From: Ligula intestinalis
Taxonomy: Eukaryota; Platyhelminthes; Cestoda; Diphyllobothriidea; Diphyllobothriidae
Assembly: GCA_036362985.1 (NCBI GenBank)
Contig: JAYGXS010000003.1
Location: 86,516,474-86,580,473 of the forward strand
Reading direction: 5' to 3'
DNA: 64,000 bases
Of the stretch, positions 42,353 to 54,061 are shown one piece after another. Within the stretch, counting starts at the first letter, position 1. Each line of letters begins with the position of its first letter. A model generated the notes under the pieces. It did not search any database. It had not been told where the DNA came from and worked only from the letters and a program-made list of their open reading frames with translations. A program made the translations under genes and the position numbers.

Positions 42353-44605
42353 TAATAATAATAATAATAATAATAATTTGTATATTTAAGGCCCAAGGGG
42401 TCCTGTCGTTACAAACTAAGTGCTATCGTGAAAATAAAAATAATAATGATAAGCAGTGAACTCTTATAAAATAATTGTCATCGGCAGCAAAAAAAACTCC
42501 TAGATCGGTGGATGAGTTCAGCGGGCCACCAAGTTCAAAAAAACTTTAGGAGAAAAAACTGCCTTAATAGGTAAAAGGGTTTGATGTGGTTAGTTTGGGA
42601 CCTGATGTTGAGGGTTCGGGACGTTTATGGTCATGGGAAAAAATAATATATCGTTGAGTTAGGAAGGGGTCATCCGGAAGGTCGGTCTTCCGGAAGGAGA
42701 GCGTTAATTTGTGGGAGATTAGGACTATTGTTAACGCGAAACAGAAAGCATAGACCAGCTTCGAGTCTTCTTATCCAAAGAAATTTCATGTTTGCTAATT
42801 GACATCTATCTGTATAACACATACCAGACCCAGAAACAGAAAATATTTTACGAGTGAAAACTCGCTGAACCTTTTCAATCTTACTACGGTCATGCTGGGT
42901 CATGAGGCCAAAAAGCGGGCAGCAGTATTCTAGTATAGGAAGAACAAACATGCGGTATAGTTTTAACTTCATTTCTGGAAGGAAAAAGTTATGCGATATA
43001 AACCCACATATCTGTGCGGCCTTGGCAGAAATTCGATCTGCATGAGGTGATAATGCAAGCTTATTCGTGTAAGTAAGACCCAAATCCTTTATCGTAGATC
43101 TTTCTAACAGTGGACTATTTTGGAAGATAATGGGTCCAGGAAGCCTTGCGGGACCAAAACTCAAGAAACTACATTTTGATGGAGAAAACTCCATCTGCCA
43201 TGTTGCGCTCCAACTTGAGAGAGTACGCAAGTCTGCGTTAACTTTATCAACACAAGTACTGGCCGTGTCCTTAGAAAATGAGTAAATACACTTAAGGTCA
43301 TCAGCATAAATGAAATTTTCCGAATTATTTAGCACTGTTGAAATTTCATTTATGTAAAGAATGAAAAGGAGGGGACCTAAAACCGTGCCTTGTAATACAC
43401 CACTCGTTATCGGCTGAGGCATCGAGTAGCTATTGCCTACTAAGACCTTCTGGCTGCGGTTAGACAGGTAGGAGGCAATGAAATCGAGGAGGGGAGGCCT
43501 GATGCCTAGGGCTTCCAGTTTCACTAAAAGGCGCCTTTGAGGCACCTTGTCAAAAGCTTTACTAAGGTCAAAGTAAATCACGATGACTGATTGCTGTTCA
43601 TTACGAAGTGAAGTAACCAGGTTAAGGAATGCTAAGTGGCAGGTTTCGCATGATCTTCCAGGTAGAAATCCATGCTGTGAGGCACTTAATAGTTTATTTT
43701 CTACACAAAAATCGAGAATTTGATTAAAAATGATCTTTTCCAGAAGTTTGGCTAGGGCCGGGGTTTTATGAACACCTCGGTAGTTATTTACGTCCGAACG
43801 AGATCCTGACTTGAAGACTGGAAGAATAATAGATGTCTTCCATGAGTCAGGAAAGAAACCGTTTAGAAGATAAGCTGAGAATAGATAACTTAGCAATCGG
43901 GGGAAGCTGAATTTGGAAGGCCGTCAGTTCCCGAGGAGTGCGAGTTTTTTAGACGGATAATGTGCTTACGAATTACTTCTATGGAGAAATCTATGGTACT
44001 GATAGTATTGACTGAGCATGGCTGAAACGACGGGACCGGTTCTGATTCCGTCGTAAGGTGTTTTGCAAAGAACGCATTGAACCGTTCAGCCTTTTCAGAC
44101 TCATCTTGCACAAAGTTTTTATTTTCATTCAGTAAGGGGGGGATTTCGTGACCTCGTTTAGCGGAGGACCGACGGCGGAACAGTTGGGCAATCGATTTTG
44201 CAGAGTTTAACTCGCTGAGTGCGCAAGATTCCCTATGTATGTCACGTGTAAGACGAATCTTAGACGCTAATTCGAAAATTTCTGTCATTCTTAGGTGCAC
44301 CGATAATGAACTAGTAGACTGGTCTTTCAACTGTCTTTGCAATGCTTCAGTCTAGACATAAGAAAATGAGGAACGGTGGGGTCAAAAGTATAATGCTTAA
44401 CAATTTTGATCGGCACAAATTCCAAAATGCTATTTGAAATTGCCCTCATTAAGTCACCGAGAATTGTTACACTGTTCGTGAAGGAAAGCTCCTGCCAGTC
44501 TAGTGAGTCCATAAAGTTGTTAATTAAATTAATATCAGCTAGGTCAAACGCACGGTAGGTACGAGTGGTGCTATCTATTATAGGCAATACAGAGGAGATA
44601 TGAGC
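42353..44605 (-). mobile_element. CR1-type LINE, family B copy 1
   Basis: The 3' end is a (TAA)n run (42,353-42,376) and GTATATTTAAGGCCCAAGGG. The largest open frame of the window's retroelements (42,670-43,896, 408 codons) codes RT: NNYRGVHKTPALAKLLEK, GFLPGRSCETCH, IYFDLSKAFDKVPQRR, GVLQGTVLGPLLF, FIYADDLKCIYSF with an intact YADD box, and the thumb. It stops at LPEDRPSG, where about 100 C-terminal residues present in the 50.1-kb copy are deleted. The preceding linker (43,890-44,587) is open in two frames. Endonuclease is missing by 5' truncation. Confidence 0.9.
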
Positions 44606-44634
44606 ATGGTGTTTAAAATCGTCAGGAAATTAGA

Positions 44635-44990
44635 CTGTGCTCTTCAGATGACCGACTTCTTTGAATTTGCACAAACAGTACATCTATGCGGTCATCCATA
44701 CAAACTGAAGAAAACCACGCCAAACTAGAAGTGCGGGCCCACTTCTTCTCCCAGCGGGTCATTGAAGAATGGAACAAACTTCCTTCCCTGGTTGTTCTCG
44801 CTTAAAAGCGTCGACGCATTCAAAGAAGGCTTGCTCTTACTTTTCTTACTGGTCATACATTTGGAAGACAACAATTTATATAGGGTATATATGACTTTGA
44901 ACAATATATATGATCTGACAGCATCTATTTGTAAATAGGGTTTTCAAAGGCTCTGCCTCTCTTCCTTATATATACTGAATAAATTGAATT
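44635..44990 (+). mobile_element. CR1-type LINE, family E copy 3 (3' end only)
   Basis: Plus-strand codons AKLEVRAHFFSQRVIEEWNK are the RT C-terminal tail. The 3' UTR ends AAGGCTCTGCCTCTCTTCC and TATATATACTGAAT, the complement of the ends at 1,925 and 34,829. Confidence 0.72.
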
Positions 44991-44999
44991 ATTCTGAAC

Positions 45000-45940
45000 A
45001 GTTACGCTAACAGACCCGTTCGACGAGAGTGCTGTTTGTGCAGCGATCACAGAGGCCGTTAAGTTTCCATTTGCCGACGTAGACCGCTTTCTTAGTACGA
45101 ACTCTGATTTTCCCATTGCAGCCAGGTCGGCACTTAGGTCACTCATTTTTTCTTTTAATGATGTCTACGCACGGGACGACCGAACACTTGGTCGCACAAC
45201 GTTCACCTGCCATACCATAGACATGGGGTCGGCCAAACCCGCATGTCAACCCCCTCACCGTATCCCAGCCCGTCTCCAAGCGGAGGTTAATTAACCATTA
45301 GAGCGCATACTCCAAGATAAAGTTATGTGCCCGTCGCGTTGGCCATGGGCTTCTCCCGTGACGCTGGTTCCAAAAAAGGCCGTAAGATATGTGTTTCCGT
45401 GGACAGCTGGCGCCTGAACGCACTGACCGTGTGAGATTCGTTTCCCATTCCCCACATTGATGTTACACTTGACGCATGTTTGAACGCCCAATGGTGTTCC
45501 ACCCTTGATCTGAAATCAGGTTATTGACAGGTCGAGGTCAAGCCGCGCGATCGGCCGAAGACTGCATTTTTACTGCCCCAAGGCTATCTTGAATTCGAAA
45601 CCATGCCTTTCGGCCTATGTAACGCCGCTGCCACTTTCCAGCGTTTCACCATACGTACTGACCATAAGTACCTACAATGGCCCCAAACCTCGAAGGATGC
45701 AGAAGGGCAGAGGGCCGATGGCTCGAGACCCTACAAGAGTACGATTATAAGTGTTAATTCAGACCTGGCTCTAAGCACACAAATGCTGACGCCCTCGTCC
45801 GTCGACCTATACAACCGAAGACTGAGGTTGTAAATCCACTGACTATAAATGTTGTGATAGTGAGCGAACTCACTCGACACCACTGGGCCATAGCTCAAAG
45901 TGCAGACCCCGATACCGCTATAGTTTACGACCGCCGGTGA
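45000..45940 (+). mobile_element. Ty3/gypsy pol fragment with internal RT-RNase H fusion
   Basis: The translation reads DPFDESAVCAAITEAVKFPF, then PPHRIPARLQAEVN, SRWPWASPVTLVPKK, a frameshifted middle, FLLPQGYLEFETMPFGLCNA and ATFQRFTIRTDHKYLQW. In Ty3/gypsy elements the ATFQR block precedes the catalytic YLDD box and RNase H begins much later (.TDHK.L.). Here the two are joined directly, so the RT palm is deleted. NADALVRRPIQPKTE follows as the end of RNase H. No LTR or integrase. Stop codons in the first half. Confidence 0.85.
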
Positions 45941-46495
45941 AAATTTAAATTTCGAGTGAGCGTGCGAGAAAGAGAGAACGACCGTGAAGATAGTCAGAGA
46001 AATTTTGGCAAGCAACATCAGGACCTGGATAGAAGAGGAGACCGTATCGACTGGAACTCTGCAAAAAACAGTGCTCCCAGATTTAAGTTTGGTTTTTATC
46101 TCTGGTTAACTGCTACGATAAAATTAATCGACGATTATTACCCATTCATCTGTTATCGTTTGGTGTGATTGTGACTGGACAACATAACTTCCGGGAATGA
46201 AGAAACCACGAATGCTACTGGAGTAAATAAACAAAATGAAGTCAGACTGTTCCCGTTCTAGAAGTAGATACTGACTAACAGCGTCCTAGTGCTAGCACCA
46301 GAGGAGCCACTTCACTAAAAATACCGGGTACTGATCCAGGCGGATGACCTGTATCAGGAACCCGGCATCAGGAAAAATTAGCCTGTGCGAAGCTCGTGAT
46401 TTAGTGACAAAATTTGAGGCTCTTGGATATTATGTTATTAGAGGCCCTTAGGCGCTATTTCTCTATCAAAGAACTGACTTGATAAATGTCCTATC
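45941..46495. other. No recognised feature
   Basis: Only short open frames with no family signature. Confidence 0.4.
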
Positions 46496-47370
46496 TTATT
46501 CAAGAAAAGTTGTGTCGTGCTCTTTAACAGACACCTTTTTATTTTTTTGAATTCGACGAGAGTTGGACTTTTCATATTGTCGCGTATCGAACAGAGTAGA
46601 AATTAGACAGCTGAGCCTTCTTGAATTTGGGGATTTTGATCGTACGTACATTATTTCTAGTGTCTCGGAGACGATTTTGATATGGTGGCATGTGTGTGCT
46701 GAGAATTCCTTCGTCATGCGTGACTTTTAATAGGAAAGTTAGACCATTTTGGAATCTATGAATCTAGAGGGGTCGGAGACCATACCTATTATATTGTTTA
46801 AAGTAGGAATCGTGTGTGCCATCATATTTATATAAAGATATGGTCAAGCGCCGCTGAATGCCTTCTAGTTTCTTTTGACCAGCTGACGACATAATGCCAA
46901 AAAATAGAACAATAGTCCAGGATACGTACAACGAACATTTATTAAAGTTGCGGCTTAAGTGTGATCGATGTTAAAATTTTACTCATGAAACCACATGATC
47001 TGTTAGCGTTTGGTGCTATTTCTTTAACGTGAGGGGATAAGTCCAGAGTGTTTGTACAGCTAAAACCTAAATCTTTTATGGATGTCGCCTACTTATTTTC
47101 TTGGGCATTAAAAATTTTGGGAGGATGTTTCAATGGTCCAAAAATCAAGAGATGACATTTTGTTGGTGAAATGGGCATTTGCCATTTTGGACTTCAGACA
47201 TTAAGTTTTGTAAAATCTGACTCTATCATTCGATGCATATTAATTATTAAATGCTTATTACATGCATATGCGAGTTTTAAGTCGTCTGCATATGAAAATG
47301 TTTCAGCAGAAGTTGAAATTCTAGATAACCTATTAATGTAAATGAGAAATAAGAAGTGGCCTAGGATAAA
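46496..47370 (-). mobile_element. CR1-type LINE relic
   Basis: Minus-strand pieces read FSYADDLKLAYACN (YADD box near 47,290), PKWQMPISPTKCHLLIFGP, TSIKDLGF and further down YDGTHDSYFKQYNRYGLRP as a decayed C-terminus. Several stops. It is cut off at 47,370 by the tail of the next CR1. Confidence 0.7.
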
Positions 47371-47715
47371 TCAATAAAAAATAAATAAAATTTTATATTT
47401 TAGGCCCGAAGGGCCTCGTCGTTGCAAACTTAGTGCTATGAAAAAATAAATACAAAGTTGTAAATGCTGCTCTCCGTGAACAACCACATAGGCAGTGGGA
47501 GCGTTTCGTACTGTAGGCAAATAAAATTAATACACACCAATACATCGTCATTTTAAAATAGTAGTCAACACTCTCTGAAAATGCATGGTGAACTAAGGAG
47601 GATGCAGGGAAAAAAATTCTACCATTAAAACGGGGGTAGAGTTCAGCGGACCCCCGCTTAAAAAGAAAACAAAACGTAGGAGAAAAAACTGCTCCTGCAA
47701 AATTAAGGATGTTGG
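47371..47715 (-). mobile_element. CR1-type LINE, family A copy 2 (3' UTR only)
   Basis: AATAAATAAAATTTTATATTTTAGG-type tail and GGCCCGAAGGGCC, then the same 3' UTR as 40,801-41,120 (CTGCTCTCCGTGAA, GTTCAGCGGACCCCCGCTT). It ends abruptly at GTTGGTT, where the tail of a family B copy begins. Confidence 0.82.
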
Positions 47716-48028
47716 TTAATAATAATAAATAAATAATTTGTATATTTAAGGCCCAAGGGGCGCTGTCATTACAAACTTAGTGCAAGCGTGAAAATAAAAA
47801 TAATGATGATAAACAGTGAACTCTTATAAAATTATTGTCATCGGCAGTAAAAAATCCTAAATCGGTGGACGAGTTCAGCGGGCCACCGAGTTAAAAAAAA
47901 TTATATCAGGAAAAACTGCCGTAATAGATAACAAGGCGTGATTTGGTTAGTTTGGGACCTGATGATGAGGGTTCGGGACGTTTATGGTCATGGGAAAAAA
48001 TAATATATCGTTGAGTTACGAAGGGGTC
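47716..48028 (-). mobile_element. CR1-type LINE, family B copy 2 (3' UTR only)
   Basis: AATAATAAATAAATAA tail and GTATATTTAAGGCCCAAGGG, then the family B 3' UTR to GTTACGAAGGGGTCA. It stops within 5 bp of where the C-terminal deletion of family B copy 1 (42,669) is found. Confidence 0.82.
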
Positions 48029-49911
48029 AGTCAGTCAGTCAGTCAGTCAGTATATTTGAGGTAAAAATAGGCTTGCGCCTTTGAACTCCCTATTTGGTAC
48101 ATCAAAATCTCAAGAATTATATACAACGTTAACAAGTTTTCAGTCAGGAAAATATAGACAGTCACATGGTGCAGTGGTGTTTCAAGGTTAATTTGTCACA
48201 TAGCTCACGTTGTGTTGTAGCATGTGTATATCAAGTCGGTGTTTGAATATCTTTACAGATTGGGCCATAACAATCGCCTCGGGAAGGTTATTCCACGGGT
48301 CCACGACACGATTTGAGAAAAAATTCTTCCGTACATCCAATCGTCCTTGGGGCACATACAGTTTAAAGGGATGCCCCCGGAGAAAAGTTGTACTGGCGAG
48401 CTGGAAGAAGTCGTCACACATGAGAGCGCAGTCAAAGCCACGCACGATACGGAAGGTTTGTATCAAATCTCCGCGTAACTGCCTATAACTCAAATAATAG
48501 AGATTAATGTTATTTAAGCGGATCTCATATGGTAGTGAACATTGGCCTCTTACTAATTTTGGTGCTCACCACTGCACCCTCTCAAGTACGTTATAATCCT
48601 GCTGCAGCCACGGTCTCCAGGCTTAAATCGCGTATTTAAGATGTGGCCTTATGAAGTTACCGAAGATTTTCGAGCAACAGTCTTCATCAAAAACCGTGAA
48701 TGCCCGCTTGATGGCGTACAACATTGAAGTTGCAGTTGAAGCCGCCTTACAACATTGCGTAGTAGGTTTGAGATTGCCTGTCATCCAGATGCCAAGATCC
48801 TTATGTATTTCTGTTTCGTGCAGAAGGATTCCTTTCAGATGCTAGGGTCGCCCATAAGGCACCGCATTTGGAGTTCCCAGGCGCAGCAGAGTGCATTTGT
48901 TAGAATTGAAGAACAGCAGCCATCTATGCGACCAATCGTTTAATCGACAAAGACTTTCCTGGAAGTTATCTTTATCGGCAGCACACCTGGTGACCCTCCA
49001 TATTTTTGCATCATGTGCAAACATGGCACACTTGCAGTCCAATTCCTGCACACAATCATTAATGAACAAGAGAAAGAGGGTGAATCCGAGTACTGAACCT
49101 TGAGGTACTCCACTCTCGATGACTGGTGGCCTTGATTGTTGTCGTCCTACACACACCGTTTGGGAACCACCAGATAGGAAATTCTCAATCCACGTAAGAA
49201 GTCTGCCTCAGATACCCATCAGTCTCAACTTATACAGGAGACGTTTGTGTGGAACACGGTCAAAGTCCTTCCAGAAATCAAAGTAGGCTGCATGTACAAA
49301 TTCTTTTGCATCAATTGCACTTGTCCAGCTTTGCATCGTATAAAGCAAGTTTGTTACACATGACCTTCCCTTATGGAATCCAAATTGCGCATTCGACAAT
49401 ATATTGTGAGTTTAACAATATATCATTAATTGCTTCTTGATGATCTTCTCCATTACTTTGCAGCATATGGAGGTCAGACTCACGGGTCTGTAGTTCTTCG
49501 CAGATGCACGACCACCGCTTTTGTAAAGCGGTGTAATATGCGCTGATTTCCAGTCCGGAGGAAGTATTCCAGTATCAAACGATTTCTGGCACACTAGTGA
49601 AAGGAGTTGAGCTAGCTCTCTAGCAAGTTCCTTGAGCAATTTGGCAGAAATTTCATGTGGACCTGGAGATTTACATTTCTTCAAGCTTTTTAGTTCTTGA
49701 AAAATCGTCTCTTCTTCAAACAAAATATCCCCAATATTAGGTGCTTCCACGACCTCGTCAACAGTTGCGACGAAGGGGGTTCTATGGTGAAGACTGACTG
49801 AAAGAACTCAGCAAAATTTTCTGCTTTGTTTTTGCAGTCGGAGATTTCGTGACCATCATCAGTTTGCATAACAGGAATCGGGTTCCTGTTACGTGTGCTA
49901 TTCCGGGACAA
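48029..49911 (-). mobile_element. CR1-type LINE, family C, 5'-truncated
   Basis: A (CAGT)n tail at 48,027-48,052 and the AATAGGCTTGCGCCTTT hairpin mark the 3' end. Minus-strand RT pieces: ELKSLKKCKSPGPHEI, KNYRPVSLTSICCKVME, FGFHKGRSCVTNLLY, YFDFWKDFDRVPHKR, SGVPQGSVLGFTLF, MFAHDAKIWR and C-terminal VRKNFFSNRVVDPWNNLP. The catalytic box FADD has become FAHD, and several frameshifts are present. The hairpin resembles that of family E, so the two are probably related. Confidence 0.85.
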
Positions 49912-50101
49912 CAGGAGGAGGCAGTAGAGGTCAAAGCAACATCATCGAGTTTCGACCCACCAGATTCCAGAGCCAATCTCGAAGACCACAGCAAAGGTTG
50001 CAAAAACGGAGAAGTGTTCGCAGCCCTTGGAAGTGATGCTTGACTCTACAGAGGAAAATGCTAACATATTGAGAACCCATTTTAGTATCCTGAGAAGAGC
50101 T

Positions 50102-50945
50102 TCAAATGCCCGGAGGACCCTTTTCAAAATCTAAAACTTGCGTGTTTGGAAAGGAAACAGACAAGTACGACTTTATTTTCTCTAAATTTAAATGCTTATC
50201 CAATTTGCCTTTATAAATCGATAGTGTAGAAGATATTCGAATATCGAGTGGAATGTTGTTCCAAATAAAAGCATATCTGGAGGTAAAAAAGTGAGAACGG
50301 TTAGATGTGGAGCCACGGGGTGGTAAAATTATCATGGAAGAGTTACGAGTGGCGTAAGGTCGGTCTTCCGGAAGGAGAGCATTATTTTGCGGGAGATTAG
50401 GACTATGGTTAACGCGAAACAGAAAGCATATACCAGCTTCGAGTCTTCTTACCCAAAGAAATTTAATGTTTGCTAACAAACATCCATCTGTATAACACAT
50501 ACCAGACCCAGAAACAGAAATTATGTTACGAGTGAAAACTCGCTGAACCTTTTCAATCTTACTACGGTCATTCTGGGTCATGAGATTATAAAGCGGACAG
50601 CAGTATTCTAGTATAGGGAGAACAAACGTGCGGTATAGTTTTAACTTCATTTCTGGAAGGAAAAAATATGCGATATAAACCCACATATCTGTGCGGCCTT
50701 GGCAGAAATTCTATCTGCATGAGTTGATCATGCAAGCTTATTCGTGTAAGTAAGACCCAAATCCTCTATCGTAGATCGTTCTAACAGTGGATTATTTTGG
50801 AAGATAATGGGTCCAGGAAGCCTTGCGGGACCAAAACTCACGAACCTACATTTGGATGGCAAAAACTCCATCTGCTATGTAGCGCTCCAACTTGAGAGAG
50901 TACACAAGTCTGCGTTTACTTTATTAACACATCTACTGGCCGGTT
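50102..50945 (-). mobile_element. CR1-type LINE, family B copy 3 (RT C-terminus)
   Basis: A 194-codon open frame (50,102-50,686) covers MKLKLYRTFVLPILEYC through LDFEKGPPGI, including the C-terminal part deleted from copy 1. Upstream, decayed KDLG and WQMEF-type segments run to 50,945. No 3' UTR or tail: the left end stops exactly at the ORF end, so it was cut by another rearrangement. Confidence 0.82.
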
Positions 50946-51690
50946 TGTGAAGCGGACTTTGAGCATTTATCAGCAAAATGTGTACAGCTATATTAGTGTT
51001 CCCTGGGCCATTAGCAACATTGAATTTAAAAAGTGGCCCCCCTTCTGGACAGCCAGAAACTTTATTATTCGCAGGTTGTTTTTCGCTGCAACCTGACGTC
51101 TTTTAAGCTCCTCAACCGCTTTATGCTGTTTTATTCTGCCCTCAGGCGTTAAATCTGCCCTTCTAAATCAGTTTGTCTTTTTCGGACTCCTAGAGATTTA
51201 GTCGTTTCGGGTTTTTACACTTCTGGACACTCTCGCGGACTTCAGATATTAAGCATTGGATACTATTCAACAATCTCGTCATCGTGGAATTTTTATTGTG
51301 TCGAAAATCATCAGAAGACGTAATCAAAGTGGAATTTGTTTCTCAAGTCATTGAAATGAAGTCGCAGCCAACAAACAAACAAGCGAAGACAGCCTAAAAC
51401 GACCAAGTTACAAGGATCTCAAGCTTTCTTGAAGATTAGCAGTTATTAATGACATCGAATATCTACAAACGGCTGAGTCGTTCCGGAATATCCTGCATAT
51501 TGTTTATACATGTTTGAAAGTGCTTCTAAGCAATTAGGCGTATTTTTAACTCAGTCTGCTTCAAATATTTGCAATACTCTACACACCATCGAAAGATATT
51601 CGCCATTTTGAATATCAGTCAACTAACTCCGTCACAGTCACAAAGGCAAATTTAAAATTTTGAATTAAATCGTTTCGTTTACAACTAAAA
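50946..51690. other. No recognised feature
   Basis: No coding signature or shared repeat was found on either strand. Confidence 0.4.
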
Positions 51691-51735
51691 TGGAAGTAGA
51701 AACTATTGCTCTCGATAATTCTACAAAGCTGCCAG

Positions 51736-51804
51736 CCGGGCCGGGAATCGAACCGCGGATACCTCGGGTGAAAGTCGAATCGCTAACCGATCGAGCTATA
51801 GAAG
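51736..51804 (-). tRNA. tRNA-Glu-like Pol III unit (probable SINE head or pseudo-tRNA)
   Basis: The minus strand has a TAGCTCGATCGG A-box, a GGTTCGATTCC B-box about 32 nt later and an anticodon-loop-like CTTTCAC (TTC, Glu) in an imperfect stem. The acceptor ends (GCTTCTA versus CCCGGC) do not pair and the T stem has two mismatches. It is therefore not a good functional tRNA, but the promoter boxes are well kept. Confidence 0.45.
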
Positions 51805-51996
51805 CGTACAGCCGTAAGGATCACTTTCAGTCATCAAATAAAAAAGATCGGTCACGAAGCTTATTGAAATGTCCTCCTGCCAAGAGAACTAAGGCTTACA
51901 AGTTTAAGAGTTGACACTCATAAAGATTAGGCCTGCATATCATATTTTACCCTTTTTAACAAATTTAAAAAACTTGAGATAGTTGATAGTCTAAAG

Positions 51997-53640
51997 GTGG
52001 AGATGGAAGAGCTAAAGAAATTTTCTCGATTTCTCCCTCACAAGGAAAAACTGGCAATGCATGAACTTGAGGGAAGGGACCTAACGTACGCACCAGCAGC
52101 ATCCCTCATCGAAGCGTCTACGCACAAAAATGTTCAGGCAAGTAATTTAAATGGTCAAGTTGTCCTCGACGAGGAGCACCGTTATCAAGATTCTGCAGAA
52201 ATATCTCTAACGGTCTGCAGGACTGATACTCTGTTCCCAATTTCAGCGCATGAGGAACTTTCCGAATAAAAAACCCCGCTAATTATAGGCTCATTTTTTG
52301 GACCAAAAGTGCAAAATGTACACAGCACATCAACCACTCCTAGTGAGTATGCTAAGGCTGCATACAAATAACAGAAGAAAACCACAAATGTAGAAGGGGC
52401 AGCACGAAGCAAGACCTGATTATTTCCCTCCCAGCCCCCAAAAGAAGCCTATCTCTGGTGATGGTAACGGAAACACAAAGTCAAAAACTATTCCTTACAA
52501 CATCTCGGGGTCTTCCGATAGCAGTAAGACTGGAAATACATAACGGGTTTCCCTTGACCGACAAAACTGCATAGTTGTTCAAGACGAGTCAAAAGAAACT
52601 GCAGGTGAGGTATTACAGAAGTCGTCCATAAATCGGAAAAACAACATTATCATACAGGGTGCTCCTGAGTTCATGTTTGCCAGGACAACGGAACGAGTTG
52701 CACATGACTATGATCGAATACACGAATACGTTAGCGCTGTCCTAAAGAATGGGGAAAACTATACCATAAATAAAGCCTTCTGCCTGGGTAAAGCAGGCCT
52801 AGGCCGCGACCTACAAACAAAACCAAGGCCTCTCAAAATTAGATTCGATAACGAAGGCTCGGCATCAAAACTGTTTAACTAGCTGGACGAACTAAGGAAC
52901 TTTGTCGATGAGGTGAAACCAGACATTATGGCTTTAACTGAAACCTGGCCTTCAAAAGATATCAAAGATTCTGAATTATCGCTTAGAAGATATCAGCTTT
53001 TCAGTAAAGAGAGAACAACTAGAGGAGGAGAGTTTATTGTCAATGTCACTTGCATACTGACAGCCACGGCTGAAGTACCGGTCCCAGCACGAGATGTGGA
53101 AATGCTAAATGTTACTATACCTGCTAAGTACGCGAGGCCATTGACGCTTTCGGTGACACACCGTCCGCCAAACCATACTCATGACCAAGAAACTATCCTC
53201 ATAGCAGAATTGTATAGGGTAAGTGAGAAAAAAGACATCCTCATCGTTGGGGACCCTAACGCTCCTGGTGTTGACTGGCAGACATGGACTGCACAGGGTC
53301 TTCAAGACAGTTTCAATCACAAATTAATACAATGGGCCACAGAAAAACTGCTCTGCCAAACTGTCGCGTTTGGAACGCGGTCTAGGGAAGGACAACCGTC
53401 AAACTGTCTCGACTTGTCTTTACCAGAGAGGAGGAAACTGTGATTGACCTACAGGATCAACTCCCATTAGTGTTAAGCGACCATATTTTGCTGTATTTCG
53501 AGTATTTGCTGTTGTACAAACCCTACTCCTCCGACACATGGGAATTATTTTACTTGCGTGGACGATATTTTGAAATCGGAATTTGAGAAGATTTTGTGTT
53601 CCAACCAATTCTACCGAGACGCAACCTCTTTTAACCGAAC
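51997..53640 (+). mobile_element. CR1-type LINE fragment: ORF1-like and endonuclease
   Basis: ORF1-like codons include IIIQGAPEFMF and KPRPLKIRFDNEGS (52,640-52,880), the same block as in family D. After a stop comes LDELRNFVDEVKPDIMALTE, ELSLRRYQLF, LSVTHRPPNHTHDQE, IVGDPNAPGVDW and, after a frameshift, LPLVLSDHILLYFEY. Compared with standard AP endonuclease, the N-terminal Asn block is deleted at the ORF1 junction, Y is His in the VYRPPN block and GDFN is GDPN. No RT follows. The polar frame at 51,997-52,269 may be the ORF1 N-terminus. Confidence 0.78.
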
Positions 53641-54061
53641 GCAACCTCTTCAAACCAACAAATTCGCGGCCTAGTAACAGAAATCGTCTAGATCCGAATA
53701 GTCTCGAGACCTTCAAAGTCTGAGTCGTTTCCCAATATTGAATACACTTTTTCAAGTAATTTTAAAGAGCTTATTAAAAAATAGCTTCAGTATTGTTTAA
53801 GTTAACTCTGATTATTTGTCGTAAGTCATAATCTGAAAATCATATCAACTGGTTTTTTCTGAACGTAATGACTAATGCAGTTTGTTAAACAATTTAAAGG
53901 GATTTTAACAACCAGCTGCGACAAAATCATTAAGGCTGCATTTTTCTAAATCGTCTCACATTGAAAGCAGATTTCCATCAAAATTACGCGAACGAAAATT
54001 ATAGCTTATCGTAAGATATCTGCTCCCAAACCCAAGCGGTGCCTGACCATGCCTTTTAGTT
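53641..54061. other. No recognised feature
   Basis: AT-rich, with short frames only. Confidence 0.4.

Noticed and set aside
48027..48052. (CAGT)n run as a CRISPR-like or regulatory array
   Set aside because: It is a plain microsatellite at the 3' end of a LINE, matching the tail position in other CR1 copies.
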